Source of the DNA: Chloroflexota bacterium | Lineage (GTDB): Bacteria; Chloroflexota; Dehalococcoidia; Lucifugimonadales; Lucifugimonadaceae | Reading direction: 5' to 3' | DNA length: 36,073 nucleotides | NCBI GenBank assembly: GCA_018649665.1 | Contig: JABIHL010000004.1 | Coordinates: 1-36,073, forward strand | In this document: one piece after another, positions 23,119-30,522 of the stretch | Numbering within the stretch: position 1 is the stretch's first letter | How the letters are laid out: the number at the start of each line of letters is the position of its first letter | Notes under the pieces: model-generated | Told to the model about the DNA's origin: nothing | The model's input: only the letters and a program-made list of their open reading frames with translations | Database searches by the model: none | Translations under genes and position numbers: made by a program

Positions 23119-24202
23119 CCCATCCCGAACCATTCTTATTGTTCAACCGGGACCTATGACACTGGTTCAGGATCGAGGTCGATTCGGATTTCAGCAGCTT
23201 GGTGTATCGGTATCGGGCGCTGTCGATATTGATGCGCTCGACACCGCTAACTTGCTTGTTGGAAACGACCCGAATGCCGCCTGCCTAGAAGTGATGCTCG
23301 GTGGGCTGGAGATCGAGTTTCCGAACGCTATAGTTATCGCAGTCACCGGAGCGGAATCTGATGTAACCATCGACGGCGTGCCGATTTCACTCGGCGTTTC
23401 ATACTTCGTACATGCTGGTGCCCGGCTCGAACTCGGTATGGCAATTAACGGCCTACGAACGTACATCGCAGTTGCAGGTGGCATCGAAATTGCCCAGACG
23501 CTTGGCTCGCGATCAACTCACCTTGCTTCAGGAATCGGCGGGGTCGACGGCCGTGCGTTGGTTGCCGGTGACGTAATCGATCTAGGTGAACCAAGTGACG
23601 CAGTTGCGTCAGGATTATTGCTGGAAGATGACTCCCAAACTTTGCCTGGTAGCGAAATTAACGTGCGTATCGTTCTCGGGCCACAAGACGATGAGTTCTC
23701 AGGAAACGGTATCGCATCACTCTTTAACTCCACTTACACAGTTTCCGACCAGTCCAATCGCCAGGGCTTACGCCTCGATGGCCCGGTGATCGAGTCGAAA
23801 TCGGGTCGTTACGACATAGTGTCTGACGCTGTGGTAAACGGCTCGATCCAAGTACCCGGCGATGGAAAACCTATCATCCTTCTTGCCGATCGCCAGACTA
23901 CGGGTGGTTACGCCAAGATCGCTACAGTAGCGACCGTGGATCTGCCTCGGCTTGGGCAAGCAGGTCCTGGTACGAAGATAACTTTCTCCGCGATTACCGT
24001 CGAAGAATCTCAAGAGCTGCTTGCAGCGCGAAGCGAGCGATTCAAGCCAGAAAACCTTGCCAGTATCGTCGAACAAATTTCGCTCAAGGTCGATGGCGAT
24101 GACATCGTGGTAGGCGTGGCTGATAACGGTTCGAGTACGCTGGCTGCTGTAGAACGTAATACCTATCCGGTTTCAGTCGAGGAATATACCCCCGCTGGGT
24201 AG
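23108..24202 (+). CDS. pxpC: 5-oxoprolinase subunit PxpC (KipA family)
   Basis: A 364-residue protein of the KipA / allophanate hydrolase subunit 2 family. Diagnostic stretches are VQPGPMTLVQDRGRFGFQQL with GVSVSGAVD near the N-terminus, LEVMLGGLEIEF, and the later PGDGKPIILLADRQTTGGY with IATVATVDLPRLGQ. It completes the oxoprolinase complex with PxpA and PxpB. The C-terminal 45 residues are a hydrophilic extension ending YPVSVEEYTPAG. The ATG at 23108 lies inside the pxpB end, indicating coupled translation. The decarboxylase gamma gene follows after about 84 bp on the same strand. Confidence 0.93.
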   Translation: MTDNPSRTILIVQPGPMTLVQDRGRFGFQQLGVSVSGAVDIDALDTANLLVGNDPNAACLEVMLGGLEIEFPNAIVIAVTGAESDVTIDGVPISLGVSYFVHAGARLELGMAINGLRTYIAVAGGIEIAQTLGSRSTHLASGIGGVDGRALVAGDVIDLGEPSDAVASGLLLEDDSQTLPGSEINVRIVLGPQDDEFSGNGIASLFNSTYTVSDQSNRQGLRLDGPVIESKSGRYDIVSDAVVNGSIQVPGDGKPIILLADRQTTGGYAKIATVATVDLPRLGQAGPGTKITFSAITVEESQELLAARSERFKPENLASIVEQISLKVDGDDIVVGVADNGSSTLAAVERNTYPVSVEEYTPAG

Positions 24203-24286
24203 AGAGCCTTTGTTAGAATCAGCCATCGTATTTCTCGATGATGACCGAATTCGCATAACTTTGCGAACGCTTTAGGGAGCACTGAC

Positions 24287-24664
24287 ACGTTCGATCAAGA
24301 TCTGCTAAACGACGGGTTGACGTTGAGCCTTGTTGGCATGGGCATTGTTTTTGCCGTGTTGGCGATTTTGTCCCTGTCGATTAAAGCCATCAGCCTGCTC
24401 GATAAAGAGCGGTCACCGAAAGTTGCTGCCACCGAATCGGTAATTCCAGCGACTGTGGCGGCTCCTACTTCAGCATCTGATGGCGAAATCACAGGACAGC
24501 AAGTTGCAGCCATCGCTGTAGCACTTGCTTTATCTGAACCCAAACGATCTTCGATTGGTCCCGCTATTTCTAGAGCCGGCAGCAGTGCTGGATCATGGTT
24601 GCAAAGCGGAAGAATGCGGGTACTAGGGTCTAGTTCAACCGGCGCTCGGGAGAGGCGCAATTAG
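24287..24664 (+). CDS. oadG: Sodium-pump decarboxylase gamma subunit (OadG-like)
   Basis: A small membrane protein of the OadG family, the gamma subunit that links the parts of sodium-translocating biotin decarboxylases. The N-terminal membrane segment GLTLSLVGMGIVFAVLAILS is typical, followed by an Ala/Pro-rich linker and a segment GQQVAAIAVALALSE. The start is uncertain. The family pattern (FDQDLLNDGLTLSL) and an AGGGAG site at 24274-24279 point to the ACG at 24287, seven bases downstream. The first conventional start is TTG at 24317, which would cut into the helix leader and lacks a ribosome binding site. The stop overlaps the GTG of the biotin-carrier gene by one base. Confidence 0.72.
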   Translation, partial: TFDQDLLNDGLTLSLVGMGIVFAVLAILSLSIKAISLLDKERSPKVAATESVIPATVAAPTSASDGEITGQQVAAIAVALALSEPKRSSIGPAISRAGSSAGSWLQSGRMRVLGSSSTGARERRN

Positions 24665-25113
24665 TGGCTACTAAGAATTACAAAATTACGATTGCGGGCC
24701 AGACGTACGACGTTGAGGTTGGCGACATTTCGACATCCCCTGTCGAAGTATCAGTCGACGGTACAACCTACGAGGTCGAAATCCCCGATTCGGCGGCACC
24801 GGCTGCTCCTGCCACCCCTTCTATTAGTGCGCCAAAAACGGTAACTCCCGCTCCACAGGCCATCTCTCGACCAGCCGTTCCTACATCAGGCGGAGACGGA
24901 GTTGTTCGCTCGCCAATGCCCGGCAAAATCGTCAGCGTGAGCGTGGCTGCAGGTGCAACTGTCACCAAGGGACAGCCAATTATGATCCTTGAATCTATGA
25001 AAATGGAAAACACGATTGCTTCACCGACCGACGGCACAGTTTCGGCTGTGTTGGTCGCTGCGGGCGACGCGGTTCAGCACGGTCAGACACTGGCCGAGAT
25101 CGCACAGGCTTAG
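24664..25113 (+). CDS. Biotin carboxyl carrier protein of a decarboxylase/carboxylase
   Basis: A 149-residue biotin carrier. The N-terminal part (KNYKITIAGQTYDVEVGDI) resembles the linker domain of sodium-pump decarboxylases. An Ala/Pro/Thr-rich hinge covers residues 43-75. The biotinyl domain has VRSPMPGKIVSVSVAAGATV and the biotinylation site ESMKMEN, with K113 as the modified lysine, ending in GDAVQHGQTLAEIAQA. The start is GTG at 24664, overlapping the gamma gene stop by one base. The beta gene starts five bases after its stop. The carrier shuttles carboxyl groups from a carboxyltransferase, not encoded here, to the membrane beta subunit. Confidence 0.9.
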   Translation: MATKNYKITIAGQTYDVEVGDISTSPVEVSVDGTTYEVEIPDSAAPAAPATPSISAPKTVTPAPQAISRPAVPTSGGDGVVRSPMPGKIVSVSVAAGATVTKGQPIMILESMKMENTIASPTDGTVSAVLVAAGDAVQHGQTLAEIAQA

Positions 25114-25118
25114 TCTCT

Positions 25119-26315
25119 ATGTCGACTGAGTTTGCGGCACTATGGGAAGGCTTCACGGCAATAGGCGAAGAGCCTCGCATGGTTCTTATGTGGGCGATTG
25201 CTGGTGCGTTGTTATGGGTCGGGATTGCCAAGAAAAAAGAACCGCTATTGCTGGTTCCGATTTCGATGGGGATTTTGTTCGCCAATCTCCCACTTGGTGA
25301 GTTCATTCGCGAGGGTGGCGACGGTGAACCTGCAGGGCTTCTGAGAACGTTCCAGAGCGTCGGCATGGAAACCGACATCTTCCCGCTGTTGATCTTCCTT
25401 GGGGTCGGTGCTGCGACTGACTTCAGCCCAATGCTTTCGAACCCGAAAACCCTGTTGCTTGGCGCAGGTGCTCAGGCGGGTGTTTTTGTAGCGCTTCTGG
25501 GAGCATTGCTACTGGGAATGACCGATTTCTTCGAGTTCGGACTTCTTGAAGCGTCGTCCATCGGAATCATCGGTGGTGCCGATGGTCCGACAACTATTTT
25601 CATCGCCACTCGTATGCGAGAGCTAGGCGAATCGCTGCCGAACGTTGAGGTTCGTGACATCGTCGGGGCAACAGCGGTTGCTGCCTATTCGTACATGGCT
25701 CTAGTTCCGATCATCCAGCCGCCTATCATCAAGTTGCTGACCACCAAGAAAGAACGCTTGATTCGCATGGAATACTCGGCAACGCCAGTTTCCAAGCGAA
25801 CTCAGGTTTTGTTCCCTGTTCTAACAACGATCATCATCAGCGTTTTGGTGCCTTCTGCTTCGCCGCTAATCGGAATGCTCATGCTCGGCAACCTCATCAA
25901 GGTTTCGGGTGTGGTTCCACGATTGGCCGACGTTACTGAGAATGCGTTGATGAATGCGGTGATTGTTCTGCTAGGACTCGCAGTGGGTTCGACAATGCCC
26001 GCGCATATCTTCTTGCAGCCGGAAACGATCGGAATCTTCTTACTCGGACTGTTTGCGTTCATGACTGCAACTGTGGCTGGAATTATGCTTGCCAAATTAA
26101 TGAACCTTGTCAGCAAGGATCAGATAAATCCGATGATTGGCGCAGCCGGAGTTTCGGCGGTGCCGATGGCTGCCAGAGTTGTGCAGGATATGGGTCAAAA
26201 AGAAGACCCCGAGAATTTCCTGTTGATGCACGCAATGGGACCCAACGTTGCCGGAGTAATTGGTACAGCTACTGTCGCAGGTGTTCTACTCGCTATCGTC
26301 GAAACGATGCTTTAG
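25119..26315 (+). CDS. oadB: Sodium-translocating decarboxylase beta subunit (OadB/GcdB/MmdB family)
   Basis: A 398-residue polytopic membrane protein that decarboxylates carboxybiotin and exports sodium. The signatures are LIFLGVGAATDFSPMLSNPK, SIGIIGGADGPTTIFIATRM, YSYMALVPIIQPPIIKLLTT, and the C-terminal ISKDQ-like SKDQINPMIGAAGVSAVPMA with LMHAMGPNVAGVIGTA. The length fits the family. Together with the gamma and biotin-carrier genes it forms a pump module. The alpha subunit that would define the substrate (oxaloacetate, methylmalonyl-CoA or glutaconyl-CoA) is missing from the window. The start is ATG at 25119. Confidence 0.93.
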   Translation: MSTEFAALWEGFTAIGEEPRMVLMWAIAGALLWVGIAKKKEPLLLVPISMGILFANLPLGEFIREGGDGEPAGLLRTFQSVGMETDIFPLLIFLGVGAATDFSPMLSNPKTLLLGAGAQAGVFVALLGALLLGMTDFFEFGLLEASSIGIIGGADGPTTIFIATRMRELGESLPNVEVRDIVGATAVAAYSYMALVPIIQPPIIKLLTTKKERLIRMEYSATPVSKRTQVLFPVLTTIIISVLVPSASPLIGMLMLGNLIKVSGVVPRLADVTENALMNAVIVLLGLAVGSTMPAHIFLQPETIGIFLLGLFAFMTATVAGIMLAKLMNLVSKDQINPMIGAAGVSAVPMAARVVQDMGQKEDPENFLLMHAMGPNVAGVIGTATVAGVLLAIVETML

Positions 26316-26490
26316 GCGATTATTTTGGTGATGATGCGTATCTAGCTTCAAGCTGAACTTCAGCTCGTAGCTCGGGTTCCTCTGTTGCGTTCCTGCGTGA
26401 GGGATGCGAGTATCCGCCTCGTAAATGAACAGCATTCGTCTGTTCAGGTGTTCAAGTTCGCTTTCCGCTATTTATTGGAGATTTCGAAGC

Positions 26491-27393
26491 ATGCTAGATC
26501 GATCAATGAAGGGTGTATACCCGATCCTCTCAGCCCCTATTAACGAAAAGGGCCAGCTGGTGATAGGCGACCTCGAGAATCAGGTCGAATGGATGATCGG
26601 CAAAGGTGTGCACGGTCTTGGAATCGCGGTAGCTACTGAGATTTATAAATTCACAGAAGCAGAGCGTGACCTCATCCTTAGCACTGTGGTTCGAGTTGCG
26701 AACGGTCGAGTCAAAATCGTGATGAACACGGGGGGCGAGGGTACAGATGTAGCCATCGCTTACTCAAAAAGTGCGGAAGAACTAGGTGCCGATGCACTGA
26801 TGATTCGACCTACTTCGTTCATTCCTGTCGCAGCTTCGGAAAATATCGAATACTTCGGCAAAATCGCTGAATCGGTTTCGCTTCCTATCTTCTTACAGGA
26901 TCAGAACACTGCTCCAGTACCGCCAGCGATGGCGGTGGCATGTGCCAAGCGCCACGAGAACCTTTGCTACATCAAGGTGGAAACTCCTCCGACTATCCCA
27001 AGAATGGGTGAAACGCAAAAACTTGCCGAGGGAACCGGACTGGTTTTGTTCGGTGGTGCCGGGGGAGCGTTTGCTGTTGAGGAGTTTAAACGAGGCTCGG
27101 TTGGAACCATGCCAGGTTCGACCTTGCCCGATATGTTCGTTCGTGTTTGGGATGCGTTCCAAGCTGGCGATGAAGACACCGCGAATGCTGAAATGCGACG
27201 ACACGCCGCATTGTTCGGGATGCTGGCTCAGGGTCAAGGATTCGCCAACTGGATTTACAAGCACATTATGGTTCGGCGTGGAGTGTTCTCACCGGGATCT
27301 GACTTTGCTCGTCACCCGGCGCTGAAACCGGATGCCGAACATTACAAAGAAATCGATAGCTTGCTCGAAAGCCTCGACCTCATCGGCAAATAA
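26491..27393 (+). CDS. Dihydrodipicolinate synthase / N-acetylneuraminate lyase family protein
   Basis: A 300-residue (beta/alpha)8 aldolase of the DapA/NanA family. The Schiff-base lysine is retained as K162 in CYIKVETPP. Two other catalytic elements differ. The GTTGE loop reads AVATEIYKF. The YNVP motif reads LQDQN after LPIF, so L135 stands where the catalytic Tyr should be. It is therefore unlikely to be the lysine-pathway enzyme and is probably a catabolic lyase for a sugar acid or other 2-oxo compound. The ATG at 26491 has TGGAGA about nine bases upstream and matches the family N-terminus (MKGVYPILSAPIN). It is followed by the TauE cluster on the same strand. Confidence 0.87.
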   Translation: MLDRSMKGVYPILSAPINEKGQLVIGDLENQVEWMIGKGVHGLGIAVATEIYKFTEAERDLILSTVVRVANGRVKIVMNTGGEGTDVAIAYSKSAEELGADALMIRPTSFIPVAASENIEYFGKIAESVSLPIFLQDQNTAPVPPAMAVACAKRHENLCYIKVETPPTIPRMGETQKLAEGTGLVLFGGAGGAFAVEEFKRGSVGTMPGSTLPDMFVRVWDAFQAGDEDTANAEMRRHAALFGMLAQGQGFANWIYKHIMVRRGVFSPGSDFARHPALKPDAEHYKEIDSLLESLDLIGK

Positions 27394-27411
27394 TTCTGGT
27401 CAATCGAGCTA

Positions 27412-27439
27412 TTGCACGTCCACTGGGCGCGGATAGAAT
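27412..27439 (+). promoter_or_regulatory. Candidate promoter before the TauE cluster
   Basis: TTGCAC (27412-27417), a 16-base spacer and TAGAAT (27434-27439). The -10 matches 5 of 6 positions and the -35 only 3 of 6. Its place 37 bp before the small cysteine-rich ORF is suitable. Confidence 0.3.
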
Positions 27440-27475
27440 CGATTCCTCTACAGATTAGTTTGCAAAGAAGACGAA

Positions 27476-27583
27476 GTGCCTGAATTCGAGTCTGAACTCT
27501 CCGACTGTCCTTCCGACTGTTGTCGCCAAAAAGGCGATCTGTCGGAATGTCCGACCACGCCTAGTTACGGGGTGGCGGACTAA
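27476..27583 (+). CDS. Cysteine-rich small ORF (35 residues) coupled to the TauE/SafE gene
   Basis: A GTG-initiated frame of 35 codons starting MPEFESELSDCPSDCC and ending YGVAD. Four Cys fall in the pattern C-x3-C-C-x8-C, in an otherwise polar peptide with no membrane segment. Its TAA stop overlaps the ATG of the TauE/SafE gene by one base (TAATG), the arrangement expected for translational coupling. AAGAAG lies five bases before the GTG. It could be a metal- or sulfur-handling peptide or simply a leader that couples translation. No family is recognised and the call depends on context. Confidence 0.45.
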   Translation: MPEFESELSDCPSDCCRQKGDLSECPTTPSYGVAD

Positions 27584-28431
27584 TGGGTGACGGTCTGACG
27601 ACTCTTGCTCTGGCTGGAGCTGATCTATCTGGAGTGGAACTGACGGGATTGGCGATCATGTCGTTGATCGTTGGCGTTGTTGGCGGAATCGTCGGAATTG
27701 CCCTTGGCGTCGTCCGGCTACCTGTCATGACGGCTGTTGGGGTGGATCCGCTCATTGCTGCAAGCACTAATCTTTTCGTTAGCGTGCTTGGCTCATTCGC
27801 GGGCTCATGGCCTGCGATTCTTCAACGTCGAATAGTCTTCCGGGTCGTCATCGTCATCGGAATTCCGGCGATTGCAGGATCGTTCATTGGTGGACTGTAT
27901 GCCGACCTCGTTTCACGAACAGTTCTGTTAAGCATCGTTGCTTTGCTACTCGTTTGGTCGGCGACGACGATGATTCTTCGTGCCACTTCTGAACTACGAG
28001 GAAAAGCTGAATCACACGAGGAATCTAATGATGATCCGAGTGCGGGCAGAGGCGATCTCACCGGAAAGACAATCGCTCGTGAGAGCGTTCTCGGTTTCGG
28101 AATAGGGTTGATCGGTGGTGCCGTTGGCTTGGCGCTTGGTGTGCTTCGAATGCCGGCTTTGATCCACGTACTCAAGATGAGACCTTCTCTCGCAGCGGGG
28201 ACGAATCTTGCATTGACGATACTTGTTGGATCATCAGGATTCACCGGGCATCTTATTCGTGGACGAGTCGATTGGCTTCTCGTTTCGGTAATCGGGGTTC
28301 CAGCGATGATCGGTATGTTTGCTGGCTCTCGAATGAGCGGAAACGTCGACCCTACAAAACTCCGATTAGTGGTTGGACTCGTGCTGTTGGCTGTTTCTCC
28401 ATTGGTTTTTTACGACGCTTTCTGGGGCTAG
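27583..28431 (+). CDS. TauE/SafE family membrane transporter
   Basis: A 282-residue membrane protein with the internal duplication typical of the TauE/SafE family. The first half has LIVGVVGGIVGIALGVVRLP, and the second half repeats it as FGIGLIGGAVGLALGVLRMP. About seven or eight membrane helices are split by a charged cytoplasmic loop (residues 140-165). Family members export or import sulfite, sulfonates and other small organic anions. The start at 27583 overlaps the preceding small cysteine-rich ORF by one base. The methylcitrate gene prpB follows 55 bp downstream, so the transported anion could be linked to that pathway or to sulfur compounds. This is inference only. Confidence 0.87.
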   Translation: MGDGLTTLALAGADLSGVELTGLAIMSLIVGVVGGIVGIALGVVRLPVMTAVGVDPLIAASTNLFVSVLGSFAGSWPAILQRRIVFRVVIVIGIPAIAGSFIGGLYADLVSRTVLLSIVALLLVWSATTMILRATSELRGKAESHEESNDDPSAGRGDLTGKTIARESVLGFGIGLIGGAVGLALGVLRMPALIHVLKMRPSLAAGTNLALTILVGSSGFTGHLIRGRVDWLLVSVIGVPAMIGMFAGSRMSGNVDPTKLRLVVGLVLLAVSPLVFYDAFWG

Positions 28432-28471
28432 TTCGCCTCAGACGGCTACCCGTAGTTCACCTGATCGCACC

Positions 28472-28477
28472 TATAAT
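28472..28477 (+). promoter_or_regulatory. TATAAT box immediately upstream of prpB
   Basis: A perfect TATAAT ends nine bases before the prpB ATG, and no ribosome binding site lies between. If it is the -10 element, the mRNA would start within a few bases of the ATG and be essentially leaderless. No good -35 hexamer is seen. Confidence 0.35.
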
Positions 28478-28486
28478 CTGCTGACT

Positions 28487-29383
28487 ATGGAAATGCTTCC
28501 CGGAACATCGTTCGCCTCGGTAATCCAAGCCGAATCTCCACTCCAGCTAGTGGGCGTCACAAACGCGTATCACGCTGTGATGGCGAAAACCGCTGGCTTC
28601 AACGCACTATATTTATCGGGGTCGGGCGTTGCCACTGCCTCGTATGGACTCCCAGACCTGGGAATGACCACGCTCGACAACGTTCTCGAAGATGTGCGTC
28701 GAATTACGGCTGCCTCAGAACTGCCTTTGTTAGTCGATGTGGACACAGGTTGGGGCGGAGCTTTCATGATCGCTCGAACGATGAAAGAGATGGAGCGTGC
28801 GGGTGCTGCCGGAGTTCACATCGAAGATCAAGTTCAGGCAAAACGGTGCGGACATCGACCGGGTAAGCAAATAGTGTCTACAGCCGAGATGTGTGATCGT
28901 CTCAAAGCCGCTGCCGATGCCAAAGCGTACGACGATTTTGTACTGATGGCACGAACCGACGCTATCGCCAACGAGGGCGTCGATGCAGCGATCGAACGGT
29001 CGGTTGCATACGTTGAAGCAGGTGCCGACATGATCTTCGCCGAGGCGGTTACGGAGTTAGCTGATTTCCGAAGATTCAAAGACACTGTGGGCGTTCCGGT
29101 TCTCGCAAACCTCACCGAATTTGGTAAAACTCCTGCGTTTACGATCGAAGAACTGGGCAGCGTTGGCGTTGATATCGCTCTCTACCCGCTGACAGCTTTC
29201 AGGGCTGCGAACAAAGCAGCTGAAAACGCTTTCAGAGAGATTCGAGCCGCTGGCACGCAACGCGCGATCATCGGTGATCTGCAAACCCGAGCTGAACTGT
29301 ACGAATATCTCGAATATCACATCTACGAATCGAAGTTGGACGAGCTTTTCGAAGCTGAGTCCGACCACGAGTCGGCAAACTAG
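28487..29383 (+). CDS. prpB: 2-methylisocitrate lyase (PrpB)
   Basis: A 298-residue member of the isocitrate lyase / PEP mutase superfamily. It cleaves 2-methylisocitrate to pyruvate and succinate in the methylcitrate cycle. Motifs are LYLSGSGVATASYGLPD, LLVDVDTGWGG (magnesium-binding Asp), HIEDQ and the catalytic KRCGHRPGK with C121. FVLMARTDAIANEG and the C-terminal TRAELYEYLEYHIYE also fit PrpB. The ATG at 28487 begins MEMLPGTSF. No ribosome binding site precedes it, but a TATAAT box does. prpC follows 23 bp later and prpD is coupled to prpC, supporting the methylcitrate role over other lyases of the superfamily. Confidence 0.93.
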   Translation: MEMLPGTSFASVIQAESPLQLVGVTNAYHAVMAKTAGFNALYLSGSGVATASYGLPDLGMTTLDNVLEDVRRITAASELPLLVDVDTGWGGAFMIARTMKEMERAGAAGVHIEDQVQAKRCGHRPGKQIVSTAEMCDRLKAAADAKAYDDFVLMARTDAIANEGVDAAIERSVAYVEAGADMIFAEAVTELADFRRFKDTVGVPVLANLTEFGKTPAFTIEELGSVGVDIALYPLTAFRAANKAAENAFREIRAAGTQRAIIGDLQTRAELYEYLEYHIYESKLDELFEAESDHESAN

Positions 29384-29406
29384 GTCTACCAATAGGAATT
29401 ATCGAA

Positions 29407-30522
29407 ATGACATCATCAGGATTGAACGGAGTTACGGCGGGGTCTTCGGCGATTTCTACGGTCGGACAAGAGGACGTTGGACTCACCTACCGAGGCTATT
29501 CGATCACCGATCTCGCAGCCAATTCGACTTTCGAGGAAGTCGCCTATTTGCTTATCTACGGCAAACTTCCTGGCCGGCGCGAGCTCGACGCCTACATGAA
29601 AAAACTTGCTGGATTACGGTCGCTTCCTGACGCACTGAAGACTTTGCTGGAAGCATTGCCGGCATCGACTCACCCTATGGACGTTTTGCGAACTGGTACG
29701 TCGCTTTTGGGGACTTTGGAGACCGAAGGTCAGGATGGTCGCACGGCGGTTGCCATTGGAGATCGTCTTACCGCCAGCTTCGGATCGATGTTGGCGTACT
29801 GGTATCGATTTCACTTACGCGGTGAACGAATAGCGACGGAGTCGGACGAGGATACCGTCGCTGGTCACTTCCTTAGTCTGATGTCGGGCAAACCGGCAGA
29901 TCCGCTGAAGCGAAAAGCACTCGACACGACATTGATTTTGTACGCTGAACACGAGTTCAATGCCTCGACGTTTACAGCACGTGTGATCACCTCGACACTC
30001 AGCGACACATACTCGGCAATTGCCGGTGCGATTGGCGCTTTACGAGGTCCGCTTCACGGCGGTGCCAACGAGGCTGCGATGGAGCTGGTTTCATCTTTCG
30101 ATTCGCCGCAAGACGCCGAGAAGTCGATGATTCACATGCTGGCAGCAAAACGACTCGTGATGGGCTTCGGTCACAGGGTCTACAAGAACGGCGACCCTCG
30201 ATCTCCGATCGTAAAACAGCTTGCTAAAGAACTATCTGAAGCTGCCGGAAATACGTCTTACTTCGATATTTCTGAGCGGATCGAAACTGTGATGATGCGA
30301 GAAAAGGGCATGCACCCGAATCTAGATTTCTACGCAGCGACCGCCTACCACATGTGCGGTATTCCAACTGGGATGTTCACCCCGGTCTTCGTGATCGCTC
30401 GAACATCAGGCTGGATAGCGCACGTGATCGAGCAACGGGCAGACAACAAATTGATTCGTCCATTGTCCGACTACACCGGCCCCGAGCCACGCCCATACGT
30501 GAGCGTCGAGGAGCGAGGATAG
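29407..30522 (+). CDS. prpC: 2-methylcitrate synthase / citrate synthase (PrpC)
   Basis: A 371-residue citrate synthase-fold enzyme. It condenses propionyl-CoA with oxaloacetate to 2-methylcitrate. The N-terminus [20 protein letters not shown] and [16 protein letters not shown] are typical of the short bacterial type. Catalytic residues are visible as H217 ([13 protein letters not shown]), H256 ([15 protein letters not shown]) and D307 (NLDFYAA). The start is ATG at 29407 with AGGA about nine bases upstream. Its stop overlaps the prpD GTG by one base. The operon context argues for methylcitrate synthase, though many such enzymes also use acetyl-CoA. Confidence 0.92.
   Translation: MTSSGLNGVTAGSSAISTVGQEDVGLTYRGYSITDLAANSTFEEVAYLLIYGKLPGRRELDAYMKKLAGLRSLPDALKTLLEALPASTHPMDVLRTGTSLLGTLETEGQDGRTAVAIGDRLTASFGSMLAYWYRFHLRGERIATESDEDTVAGHFLSLMSGKPADPLKRKALDTTLILYAEHEFNASTFTARVITSTLSDTYSAIAGAIGALRGPLHGGANEAAMELVSSFDSPQDAEKSMIHMLAAKRLVMGFGHRVYKNGDPRSPIVKQLAKELSEAAGNTSYFDISERIETVMMREKGMHPNLDFYAATAYHMCGIPTGMFTPVFVIARTSGWIAHVIEQRADNKLIRPLSDYTGPEPRPYVSVEERG

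Noticed and set aside
24664-25113. Assignment of the biotin carrier as AccB of acetyl-CoA carboxylase
   Set aside because: It is embedded between gamma and beta pump subunits with overlapping or near-abutting genes, and its N-terminus resembles decarboxylase carriers.
30354-30521. Upstream extension of the prpD frame by 56 codons
   Set aside because: It runs inside prpC. The GTG at 30522 overlaps the prpC stop by one base and gives the normal PrpD N-terminus.
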